NCBI RefSeq assembly: GCF_014647675.1
Contig: NZ_BMPQ01000002.1
Coordinates: forward strand, 11,345-75,344
Direction of reading: 5' to 3'
DNA from: Streptomyces flaveus
GTDB taxonomy: Bacteria; Actinomycetota; Actinomycetes; Streptomycetales; Streptomycetaceae
Length of the DNA: 64,000 nucleotides
Shown: positions 17,936 through 25,565 of the stretch, one piece after another
Layout: the number at the start of each line of letters is the position of its first letter
Position numbering within the stretch: position 1 is the stretch's first letter
Program-made: the position numbers and the translations under genes
Notes under the pieces: generated by a model
What the model was told of the DNA's origin: nothing
The model's input: the letters and a program-made list of their open reading frames with translations, nothing else
Database searches by the model: none

Positions 17936-20800
17936 GTGACCGCACAAACGCCGCCTTTCCGCGACTCGCAGCTGCCGTTCGCGAAGCGCGTCGACGATCT
18001 CCTGTCGCGGCTCACCGTGGCCGAACGCATCGCGCTGCTGCACCAGTTCGCGCCCGCCGTGGAGCGGCTCGGCGTCGCCGCGTTCCGCACCGGCCAGGAG
18101 GCGCTGCACGGCGTGGCCTGGATGGGTCCGGCGACCGTGTTCCCGCAGGCAGTTGGCCTTGGCGCGACCTGGAACACAGATCTCGTACGCCGCGTCGGCG
18201 AAGCCGTCTCCACCGAAACCCGCGCGATGCGCGCCCGCGACGACCGCGTCGGCCTCAACGTCTGGGCGCCCACGGTCAACCTCCTGCGCCACCCCCTCTG
18301 GGGCCGCAACGAGGAGGGCTACTCCGAGGACCCGAAACTGACCTCGGCGATCGCGACGGCGTACACCCGCGGCCTGCGCGGCGACCATCCCGCGTACTGG
18401 CGCACGGCCCCCGTCCTCAAGCACTGGCTCGCGCACAACAACGAGACGAAGCGGGACATCACCTCGTCGTCCGTCCGGCCCCGCGTCCTGCACGAGTACG
18501 ACCTGCGCGCCTTCCGCGAGACGGTCGAGGCAGGCACGGTGGCCGGCGTGATGCCCGCGTACAACCTGGTCAACGGCCGCCCCAACCACGTGTCGCCGTA
18601 CCTGCGCGAGCACCTGCGCACCTGGACGGACCAGGAACTCCTGGTCTGCTCGGACGCGGGCGCGCCCTCCAACCTGGTCGACTCCGAGCACTACTTCGAC
18701 ACCCACGAGGAAGCGACGGCCGCCGCCCTGCGCGCCGGTGTGGACAGCTTCACCGACCACGGCACGGACAGCTCGAAGATCGTCGAACGTCTCCAGGGCG
18801 CCCTGGACCAGGGCCTGTTGACCGAGGCGGACATCGACGCGGCGGTCCGCCGCCAGCTCTCGGTGCGCTTCCGGCTCGGCGAGTTCGACCCGCACCTGGA
18901 CCCGCACGCGGACACGAAGCACTTCGACACCCCGGCCCACCGCGCACTCGCCCAGGAGGCCGCGGAACAGGCGGTCGTCCTCCTCAAGAACGACGACCTG
19001 CTGCCCCTCGCCGAAGGCACCCGCATCGCCGTCGTCGGCCTCCTCGCCGACGAGTGCAAGCTCGACTGGTACAGCGGCACACTCATCCACCGCTCCACAC
19101 CCCTGGAGGGCCTGTACGAGCGCTTCGGCGCCGAACACGTCGACTTCGCGGAGGGCGTGGACCGCGTACGCCTCAAGACGTCGGCCGGTACGTATCTGAG
19201 CGTGCCCCTCGCCGACGACGTGACCGACGAAGCCCGCGGCGCCGAGGGCGCACTGGACCCGGCCCTCCTCGCGGGCCGCACCGACCTGCCCCCGCTGACC
19301 ACCGACGTCACGGGTACGGACCTCGCGCTGATCGACTGGGGCGAGGGCATCCTCACCCTCCGCGCACCCGACGGCCGCTACCTCTCCGTCGCCGACGACG
19401 GCTACGTACGAGCGTCCGCGGAGCAGCCCGGCGGCTGGGTGGTCCAGGAGACATTCCGCCTGGAACCCCGTGATTCCCACGCGAACGGGCACCTCCTGAA
19501 GCACGTAGGGACGGGTCGGTACGTCTCTGTCGCCGCCGACGGCGTAAAGGTTGCCGCCGACGACGCCCAGGACGCGGAGATCTTCGAGCTGATCGTCACG
19601 GAGCGTGGCGAGGACGCGGTGACCCGGGCCGCCGCCACCGCGGACGTGGTGGTCGTGGTCGCGGGCAACGACCCGCACATCAACGGCCGCGAGACGGAGG
19701 ACCGTACGACGCTCCGCCTCCCCGAGCACCAGGAGCGCCTGTTGCGGGCCGCCCGTGCCGCGAACCCGAACACGACCCTGGCCCTCGTCTCCGCCTACCC
19801 GTACGCGGTGGATCCCGAGGACATCGGGGCCCTGCTGTGGACGGCCCACGGCGGCCAGGCGGCCGGCACCGCCCTGGCCCGCGTCCTGGCAGGCGACGTC
19901 TCCCCGGCCGGCCGTCTCCCGCAGACCTGGTACGCCTCCGACGCGGACCTCCCCGACCTCCTCGACTACGACGTGATCGGCAGCCGCCAGACGTACCTCT
20001 ACTTCGAGGGCACCCCGCTCTTCCCGTTCGGCCACGGCCTGTCGTATGCGTCCTTCACCTACGACGGCCTTCAAGTCGATCAGGGCAACGGCGAGTTGAA
20101 GGTCTCCGTCACGGTCACCAACACGAGCGGAGTGGCCGCCGACGAGGTCGTCCAGCTCTACACGCGCGCGGTGCACCCCTCGGTCCCACGCCCGCGCCGG
20201 GAACTGGCGGCACACCGCCGAGTCCACCTGGCCCCCGGCGCCTCCGCCGAACTCTCCTTCGAACTCCCGCTGCACACCTTCGAGTTCTGGGATGTGGCAC
20301 ACGGCAGGTGGCGGCTGGAGCCGGGAGCGTACGAGGTGCTCGTGGGCGCATCCAGCGAGGACATCCGCCTGCGCTGCACGATCGACCTCGACGGCACTCC
20401 CGCGCCTCCCCGTCCGGTCCTCGAACTCGGTCTGAACGCCGCCGACTTCGACGAGCAGCGGGACGCCGAGATCGTCGACCGTACGAAGGAGTCGGGCGAC
20501 GCGGTGACGCCGGCGGGCGCGGGTGAGGACGTGGGTGATGGTGAGGCCGAACTGGTCTTCCTGGCCTGCGACTTCGCCGACGGTACGACCATGGCCTCCA
20601 TCGAGGCGGCGGGCGAGGGCTCGGCCGAACTCGCACTCGCGGATGGCACGGTGCTCGCGCGGCTCGACATCCCGGCGACGACAGGCCCGTACGACTACAC
20701 CACCGTGGCCGGCCCAGCGGCACACGTCACCGGGGTCCACGACCTGCACATCAAGCTGCGCGGCCGGGTTCGGCTCGCGCGCGTCGGCTTCTCCGGTTGA
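17936..20800 (+). CDS. Multidomain GH3 beta-glucosidase
   Basis: 954 residues, no signal peptide. The GH3 barrel contains the probable nucleophile Asp240 in LLVCSDAGAPS and the conserved VMPAYNLVNGRP and GLNVWAPTVNLLR segments. The alpha/beta sandwich domain is split by an insert at about 408-555 with repeated DGRYLSV and GRYVSVAADG blocks, resembling a fascin/ricin-type beta-trefoil. A fibronectin-III-like domain follows (VTNTSGVAADEVVQLY). The last ~110 residues resemble a CBM6-like sandwich ending VTGVHDLHIKLRGRVRL. The GTG at 17936 was chosen because AAAGGGA lies upstream; an ATG at 17879 would put the operator inside the gene. Role: releases glucose from debranched xyloglucan oligosaccharides. 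Confidence 0.9.
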   Translation: MTAQTPPFRDSQLPFAKRVDDLLSRLTVAERIALLHQFAPAVERLGVAAFRTGQEALHGVAWMGPATVFPQAVGLGATWNTDLVRRVGEAVSTETRAMRARDDRVGLNVWAPTVNLLRHPLWGRNEEGYSEDPKLTSAIATAYTRGLRGDHPAYWRTAPVLKHWLAHNNETKRDITSSSVRPRVLHEYDLRAFRETVEAGTVAGVMPAYNLVNGRPNHVSPYLREHLRTWTDQELLVCSDAGAPSNLVDSEHYFDTHEEATAAALRAGVDSFTDHGTDSSKIVERLQGALDQGLLTEADIDAAVRRQLSVRFRLGEFDPHLDPHADTKHFDTPAHRALAQEAAEQAVVLLKNDDLLPLAEGTRIAVVGLLADECKLDWYSGTLIHRSTPLEGLYERFGAEHVDFAEGVDRVRLKTSAGTYLSVPLADDVTDEARGAEGALDPALLAGRTDLPPLTTDVTGTDLALIDWGEGILTLRAPDGRYLSVADDGYVRASAEQPGGWVVQETFRLEPRDSHANGHLLKHVGTGRYVSVAADGVKVAADDAQDAEIFELIVTERGEDAVTRAAATADVVVVVAGNDPHINGRETEDRTTLRLPEHQERLLRAARAANPNTTLALVSAYPYAVDPEDIGALLWTAHGGQAAGTALARVLAGDVSPAGRLPQTWYASDADLPDLLDYDVIGSRQTYLYFEGTPLFPFGHGLSYASFTYDGLQVDQGNGELKVSVTVTNTSGVAADEVVQLYTRAVHPSVPRPRRELAAHRRVHLAPGASAELSFELPLHTFEFWDVAHGRWRLEPGAYEVLVGASSEDIRLRCTIDLDGTPAPPRPVLELGLNAADFDEQRDAEIVDRTKESGDAVTPAGAGEDVGDGEAELVFLACDFADGTTMASIEAAGEGSAELALADGTVLARLDIPATTGPYDYTTVAGPAAHVTGVHDLHIKLRGRVRLARVGFSG

Positions 20801-20822
20801 GGGTCCGGACCAAGCTGACGCA

Positions 20823-20864
20823 CAGAAGGGGCCCGGCACCGGAAGGCATCGGCGCCGGGCCCCT
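20823..20864. terminator. Bidirectional terminator between GH3 and aldehyde dehydrogenase
   Basis: GAAGGGGCCCGGC and GCCGGGCCCCTTC are 13-bp perfect arms around a 16-nt loop. It lies between two convergent genes and marks the right border of the xyloglucan locus. Confidence 0.8.
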
Positions 20865-20892
20865 TCATCCCGGGATACGACCCGAGCCTACA

Positions 20893-20907
20893 TGAAAACG
20901 ATTGTCA
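20893..20907. promoter_or_regulatory. Zur/Fur-like 15-bp box in a convergent gap
   Basis: TGAAAACGATTGTCA is an A/T-rich 7-1-7 imperfect palindrome resembling actinobacterial Zur boxes of the TGAAAATNATTTTCA type. It stands out in GC-rich surroundings and lies just before the stop of the aldehyde dehydrogenase gene, with no gene start nearby. Confidence 0.35.
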
Positions 20908-20911
20908 CAAG

Positions 20912-22375
20912 CTAGAGGTTGAGCCCGGTCAGCACCATGACCCGCTCGTACGTGTAGTCGTCCATCGCGAACTTCACGCCCTCGCGCCCGACTCCGGACT
21001 GCTTCACTCCGCCGTACGGCATCTGGTCGGCGCGATACGAGGGGACGTCGCCGATGACCACGCCGCCGACCTCCAGCGCCCGGTGCGCGCGGAAGGCGGT
21101 CTGCAGGTCGTGGGTGAACACCCCTGCCTGGAGGCCGTACTTGGAGTCGTTGACGGCGGCGAAGGCGGCGGCCTCCCCCTCAACCCTGTGCAGGGTGAGG
21201 ACGGGTCCGAAGATCTCCTCGCAGGACAGCGTGGCGTCGCCCGGCACCTCGGCGAGAACGGTCGGCGCGTACGAGGCGCCGTCGCGCTTGCCGCCGGTCA
21301 GCAACCGGGCCCCTGCCTCGACCGCCTCGTCGACCCACCCCTCCACGCGCTTGGCCGCGTCCTCACTCACCAACGGGCCGACGTCGGTCGCGTCATCGGA
21401 GGGATCGCCGGTCACCTGGGCCTCGACGGCGGCGACGACACGGGGCACCAGCCGCTCGTACACGGAGGCGTCGGCGATCACCCGCTGGACGGAGATGCAG
21501 GACTGGCCACCCTGGTAGTTGGAGAAGGTGGCGATACGGCTTGCCGCCCAGTCCAGGTCCTCGTCACTGGCGTAGTCGGCCAGGACGACGGCCGCGCCGT
21601 TTCCGCCCAGTTCCAGGGTGCAGTGCTTGCGGGGCACCGAGTCCATGATCGAGAAGCCGACCTTCTCGGATCCGGTGAACGAGATGACGGGCAGACGCTC
21701 GTCCTGTACGAGGGCGGGCATGCGGTCGTTGGCGACGGGGAGGATGCTCCACGCTCCGCGCGGCAACTGGCTCTTCGCTTCGGTCTCGGCTTCGGCGAGC
21801 AGTTCGCCGATCATCAGGCCTGAGAGCGGGGTCGCAGGTGCGGGCTTCAGGATGATCGGGACGCCGGCTGCGATGGCCGGGGCGATCTTGTGGGCGCACA
21901 GGTTGAGCGGGAAGTTGAAGGGTGCGATGCCCAGGACGGCGCCCTTGGGGAAACGGCGCGTGATCGCGAGCCGTCCTTGTCCGCCGAGGTCGGTGTCGAG
22001 TCGCTGGGCCTCTCCGCCGTTGAAGCGCCGGGCTTCCTCGGCCGCGAACCGGAACACGGACACGGCCCGGCCGACTTCGCCGCGGGCCCACTTGAGCGGC
22101 TTTCCGTTCTCGGCGGAGATGAGGCGGGCGATCTCCTCGGTTCGCTCGACGAGTCGGCGGGAGACGTGGTCGAGGGCGGCGGCGCGTATGTGGGCCGGGG
22201 TGGCGGCGAACTCGTCGCGCACGGCGTGCGCGGCGGCGACGGCCTCGTCGACCTGTGCGTCACTCGGCACACTCACCGTCCCGACGACGCGTCCGTCCCA
22301 CGGGGACGTGACCTCGAACGTGGTGTCACCTGTCGCCTGGCGGCCGGCGAGCCAGAAGGCGTGCGTGGCGGTCAT
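20912..22375 (-). CDS. NAD(P)-dependent aldehyde dehydrogenase (succinate-semialdehyde or related)
   Basis: 487 residues, ALDH superfamily: cofactor-site stretch IAPFNFPLN, general base Glu in TLELGGNG, catalytic Cys in GGQSCISVQR, and EEIFGPVL near the C-terminus. The start is ATG 22375; the open frame continues upstream but only that ATG aligns with the family N-terminus. It is separated from gabT by a transposon gene. With gabT and the nearby PucR regulator it probably oxidises succinate semialdehyde or another polyamine-derived aldehyde to the acid. A 16-bp motif 111 bp before its start recurs 108 bp before gabT. Confidence 0.85.
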   Translation of the reverse strand: MTATHAFWLAGRQATGDTTFEVTSPWDGRVVGTVSVPSDAQVDEAVAAAHAVRDEFAATPAHIRAAALDHVSRRLVERTEEIARLISAENGKPLKWARGEVGRAVSVFRFAAEEARRFNGGEAQRLDTDLGGQGRLAITRRFPKGAVLGIAPFNFPLNLCAHKIAPAIAAGVPIILKPAPATPLSGLMIGELLAEAETEAKSQLPRGAWSILPVANDRMPALVQDERLPVISFTGSEKVGFSIMDSVPRKHCTLELGGNGAAVVLADYASDEDLDWAASRIATFSNYQGGQSCISVQRVIADASVYERLVPRVVAAVEAQVTGDPSDDATDVGPLVSEDAAKRVEGWVDEAVEAGARLLTGGKRDGASYAPTVLAEVPGDATLSCEEIFGPVLTLHRVEGEAAAFAAVNDSKYGLQAGVFTHDLQTAFRAHRALEVGGVVIGDVPSYRADQMPYGGVKQSGVGREGVKFAMDDYTYERVMVLTGLNL

Positions 22376-22470
22376 AGGGGGTCCGGCCCTTCGGTCGACG
22401 TGGTGTTGCACGTGTTGTACGTGCCCACGGTAGGCCTGGCGGCCGGAGTGGCGGCTTGTCCGGCCTGTAC

Positions 22471-22505
22471 CACTCGCCATGCCTGATGCTCCACTTTGGC
22501 GAGTG
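22471..22505. promoter_or_regulatory. Inverted repeat upstream of aldehyde dehydrogenase
   Basis: CACTCGCCA and TGGCGAGTG are perfect 9-bp arms 17 nt apart. The right arm overlaps the motif ATGCTCCACTTTGGCG (22486-22501). The position, about 100 bp before the dehydrogenase start on the minus strand, fits a regulator site; it could also be a transposon-end hairpin of the neighbouring TnpB element. Confidence 0.45.
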
Positions 22506-22657
22506 CGGGTTGATTGTGGTTGCTCGCGTCGTTCCCCGCGCCCCTTGGGTCCGTGGGCGGGTCGGGAATTCGCTCGTGCGTGCCAGTTGATCGCACGGAT
22601 GGGTGACTGTGTGCGAAGTCCGCCTGGGCGTGCGAGGTGCTGCCTAGGTTTGGGGTC

Positions 22658-23898
22658 GTGAAGCTGGTGGTGCAGGTAAAGCTGTTGCCGTCGCCGGAGC
22701 AGGCGGCGGCGCTGGAGGCGACCCTGCGCGCCTGCAACCGGGCCGCCGACCACGTCTCCCGGACCGCCTTCGCAACAGGCATCAAGGACCGCAACGGCCT
22801 GCAGAAACTGGTCTACGCGGACATCAAGGCCACCTTCGGGCTGTCGGCACAGCCCGCGGTGCGGGTGGTGAAGAAGGTCGTGGACGCCTACGGCGCGCTC
22901 GCGGCGAGCCTGACAGCCGGGCGGCTGGGCGGCTGGGCGGTCCGGGGTCGAAGCGGTACCGCAAGGCGGTCGGTTCACCGGTCGCCTTCCGGCCCGAGGC
23001 GGCACAGCCGTTCGACGACCGGTGCCTGTCCTGGCAGACGGACGCGCGCACGGTGTCCATCTGGACGGTGGACGGGCGGATGCGCGGCATCCGCTTCACC
23101 GGCTCGCCCGACCAACTCAAGGTGCTGGCGGAGTACCGCAAGGGCGAGTCCGACCTGGTCCAGCGGGGCGGGAAGTGGTTCCTGATCGCGACCTGCGACC
23201 TTCCCGATCCCGAGGTGTATGAGCCGAGTGACTGGATCGGGGTGGACCGCGGCATCGTCAACCTCGCCACCACCAGCGACGGCACCAACTACCAGGGCCG
23301 CCGCCTCTCGCGATATCGCCGCTGGCAGGCCCGCAAACGGGCCGAGCTACAGGCCAAGGGCACCCGTTCGGCCAGGCGCCGCCTGGCGGGCCGTGCATGT
23401 AAGGAGCAGCGTCATGCCACCCAGGTGAATCACCGGATCAGCAAGGAGATCGTGTCCGTCGCGCAACGCACCGGTCGCGGGATCGCCGTCGAGGAACTCG
23501 GCGGGATCCGCGAGCGGGTACGGCTTCGCCGCGACCAGCGGGGCACCTTGTCTTCCTGGCCCTTCCACCAACTCGGACAGCACCTCGCCTACAAGGCCCG
23601 ACGGGCCGGGGTGCCGTTCCTGGAGGTGGATGCGGCCTACACGTCGCAGCGCTGCCCGCGCTGCGGGCACACCGAGCGGGCCAACCGGCCCGACCGGGAC
23701 CATTTCCGTTGTCGTCGGTGCGGCCTCGCTGGGCCCGCCGACCACGTCGCCGGGGTCAACGTGCGCAACCGCGCACGCTCGGCGTGGGTGTTCGTCACCA
23801 CACTCGTCCCGCACCAGCCTGAACAGGCCGGATTGCAGGGAGATGCGACCCGTGACCGTCCCGTCGTAGGGGGCAGTCGGGAGCGCGACAAGGTGTGA
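22658..23898 (+). pseudogene. TnpB (IS200/IS605-type) RNA-guided nuclease gene, frameshifted
   Basis: The N-terminal part (VKLVVQVKLLPSPEQAAAL) and the C-terminal part lie in different frames. The break is an 8-bp tandem duplication in 22921-22940 (GCGGCTGG repeated). Removing one copy restores AGRLGGPGSKRYRKAVG and one protein of about 410 residues. The RuvC residues are all present: Asp in GVDRG, Glu in AVEELGGIRE, the zinc ribbon CPRCGH...CRRCG, and Asp in GPADHVAGVNV. No TnpA gene is adjacent. GTG 22658 starts the gene. It lies between the aldehyde dehydrogenase and gabT, in the opposite direction, and probably moved into a once continuous GABA locus. Whether the shift is real or a sequencing error is unknown. 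Confidence 0.85.
22921..22940 (+). repeat. 8-bp tandem duplication causing the tnpB frameshift
   Basis: GCGGCTGGGCGGCTGGGCGG is 2.5 copies of an 8-bp unit inside tnpB. Loss of one unit would bring the two halves into one frame with a standard TnpB sequence. Confidence 0.85.
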
Positions 23899-23926
23899 AC
23901 GACCGAGTACACAAACTCGGCCGTTC
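23897..23926 (+). mobile_element. Putative right-end hairpin / guide-RNA scaffold of the tnpB element
   Basis: GAACGACCGAGT-ACACAA-ACTCGGCCGTTC is a 12-bp stem with one mismatch that begins in the tnpB stop codon. IS200/IS605 elements end in such hairpins, and the guide RNA is transcribed from the 3' end of tnpB. The exact element boundary cannot be fixed from one copy. Confidence 0.55.
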
Positions 23927-23994
23927 GCGACCAAGAAGGTGACATGTCTCGCTCGTCGCCGCCCCGCAGCGGAACCGGATGAGAGAACTCCTGC

Positions 23995-25329
23995 TCAGAT
24001 GCGGGTGAACGCCTGCTCCAGGATGTCGAGGCCCTCGCTGAGCAGCTCCTCGCCGATGACCATGGGCGGCAGGAAGCGCAGCACGTTGCCGTAGGTGCCA
24101 CAGGTCAGGACCAGCAGACCCTCCTGGTGGCAGGCCTTGGCCAGCGCGGCGGCGGCCTCCGGGTTCGGCTCCTTGGTGGAGGGGTCCTTGACGAGCTCAA
24201 TGGCCAGCATGGCGCCGCGTCCGCGGACGTCGCCGATGATCTCGTACTTCTCCTGCATGGCGCCGAGACGTGCCTTCATGACCGTCTCGATGTGCCGCGC
24301 CCTGGCGGCCAGGTCGAGCTCCTTCATCGTCTCGATCGAGCCGAGGGCGCCAGCGCAGGCGACGGGGTTGCCGCCGTAGGTGCCGCCCAGGCCGCCCGCG
24401 TGCGCGGCGTCCATGATCTCGGCGCGGCCCGTGACGGCGGCCAGTGGCAGACCGCCCGCGATGCCCTTCGCCGTGGTGATCAGGTCCGGGACGATGCCCT
24501 CGTCCTCACACGCGAACCACTGACCGGTGCGGCAGAAACCTGACTGGATCTCGTCCGCGACGAAGACGATGCCGTTGTCCCGGGCGAACTCGCTGAGCGC
24601 CGGAAGGAAGCCCTTCGCCGGCTCGATGAAGCCGCCCTCGCCGAGGAGCGGCTCGATGACGATGGCGGCCACGTTCTGAGCGCCCACCTGCTTGCTGATC
24701 TGGTCGATGGCCTGCGCGGCGGCCTCGGGGCCGCAGTTCTCGGGGCCGGTCGGCCAGCGGTAGCCGTACGCCACCGGTACGCGGTAGATCTCCGGCGCGA
24801 AGGGACCGAAGCCATGCTTGTACGGCATGTTCTTCGAGGTCAGCGCCATCGTCAGGTTCGTACGGCCGTGATAGCCGTGATCGAAGACGACGACGGCCTG
24901 GCGCTTGGTGTGGGCGCGGGCGATCTTGACGGCGTTCTCGACGGCCTCGGCGCCCGAGTTGAACAGGGCCGACTTCTTGGCGTGGTCACCGGGGGTCAGC
25001 TCGGCCAGCGCCTCGGCGACGGCCACGTAGCCCTCGTACGGCGTGACCATGAAACAGGTGTGGGTGAAGTCGGCGAGCTGCGCGGACGCTCGCCGTACGA
25101 CGGCCTCGGCGGAGGCGCCGACGCCGGTCACGGCGATTCCGGAGCCGAAGTCGATCAGCCGGTTCCCGTCGACGTCCTCGATGATCCCGCCGTCCGCGCG
25201 CGCGGCGAACACGGGCAGCACGGACCCCACGCCGGCCGCGACCGCGGCGACGCGGCGGGCCTGCAGCTCCTGCGACTTCGGGCCGGGGATGGCGGTGACG
25301 AGGCGGCGCTCCTGCGGAAGTGCGCTCAT
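23995..25329 (-). CDS. gabT: 4-aminobutyrate aminotransferase
   Basis: 444 residues, class III PLP-dependent aminotransferase. Visible landmarks: FNSGAEAVENAVKIAR (cofactor phosphate site), FDHGYHGRTN, ADEIQSGFCRTG, and the PLP lysine in TTAKGIAGGLP. The length and these motifs match bacterial GabT, which moves the amino group of GABA to 2-oxoglutarate to give succinate semialdehyde and glutamate. The start is ATG 25329, with GGGAG 7-8 nt upstream; the longer open frame is not supported. It follows the tnpB relic and the aldehyde dehydrogenase that would take the next step, and is divergent from an ATP-binding membrane protein gene. Confidence 0.92.
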   Translation of the reverse strand: MSALPQERRLVTAIPGPKSQELQARRVAAVAAGVGSVLPVFAARADGGIIEDVDGNRLIDFGSGIAVTGVGASAEAVVRRASAQLADFTHTCFMVTPYEGYVAVAEALAELTPGDHAKKSALFNSGAEAVENAVKIARAHTKRQAVVVFDHGYHGRTNLTMALTSKNMPYKHGFGPFAPEIYRVPVAYGYRWPTGPENCGPEAAAQAIDQISKQVGAQNVAAIVIEPLLGEGGFIEPAKGFLPALSEFARDNGIVFVADEIQSGFCRTGQWFACEDEGIVPDLITTAKGIAGGLPLAAVTGRAEIMDAAHAGGLGGTYGGNPVACAGALGSIETMKELDLAARARHIETVMKARLGAMQEKYEIIGDVRGRGAMLAIELVKDPSTKEPNPEAAAALAKACHQEGLLVLTCGTYGNVLRFLPPMVIGEELLSEGLDILEQAFTRI

Positions 25330-25436
25330 GAGGGGGCTCCCTGGGGTCTTGCGACGGGGTCCAGCGGGGTCTGTGCGGAGGGGTCTTTTCGGACAGCTCG
25401 CTCTTCGCAGGCTAGGGGTGGGGGTGAGGAGTGGGC

Positions 25437-25452
25437 ATGCTCCATGTGGGCG
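25437..25452. promoter_or_regulatory. Motif shared with the aldehyde dehydrogenase upstream region
   Basis: ATGCTCCATGTGGGCG matches ATGCTCCACTTTGGCG (22486-22501) at 13 of 16 positions. Both lie about 110 bp before minus-strand genes of the GABA route. A binding site for the nearby PucR regulator is one possibility. Confidence 0.45.
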
Positions 25453-25527
25453 TTGTCGGCCCGCCGGGTTGTCCGCGGTGGACATGGCGGCGGCCGAGGG
25501 GTCGACCCCGGCCCGGCCCGGTAAGCG

Positions 25528-25556
25528 GTGAACTCCCCCTGCGGGGGCATTAGATT
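25528..25556 (+). promoter_or_regulatory. Promoter of the ATP-binding protein gene, possibly leaderless
   Basis: A -35 GTGAAC, 17-bp spacer and -10 TAGATT place the start point near 25563-25566, at or just before the ATG at 25566. A C5/G5 palindrome (CCCCCTGCGGGGG, 25536-25548) lies inside the spacer. Confidence 0.4.
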
Positions 25557-25565
25557 GGCTCGCTG

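Noticed and set aside
17573-20839. A 1088-codon minus-strand open frame opposite GH3
   Set aside because: It mirrors GH3 codons on the other strand, shows no motif and would cross the LacI operators.
22658-23898. Programmed frameshift expressing a full TnpB
   Set aside because: The break is explained by an exact 8-bp duplication and lacks a slippery heptamer; a mutation or sequencing error is simpler.
23347-23934. Minus-strand open frame opposite tnpB
   Set aside because: Antisense to the conserved TnpB catalytic region; no family features.
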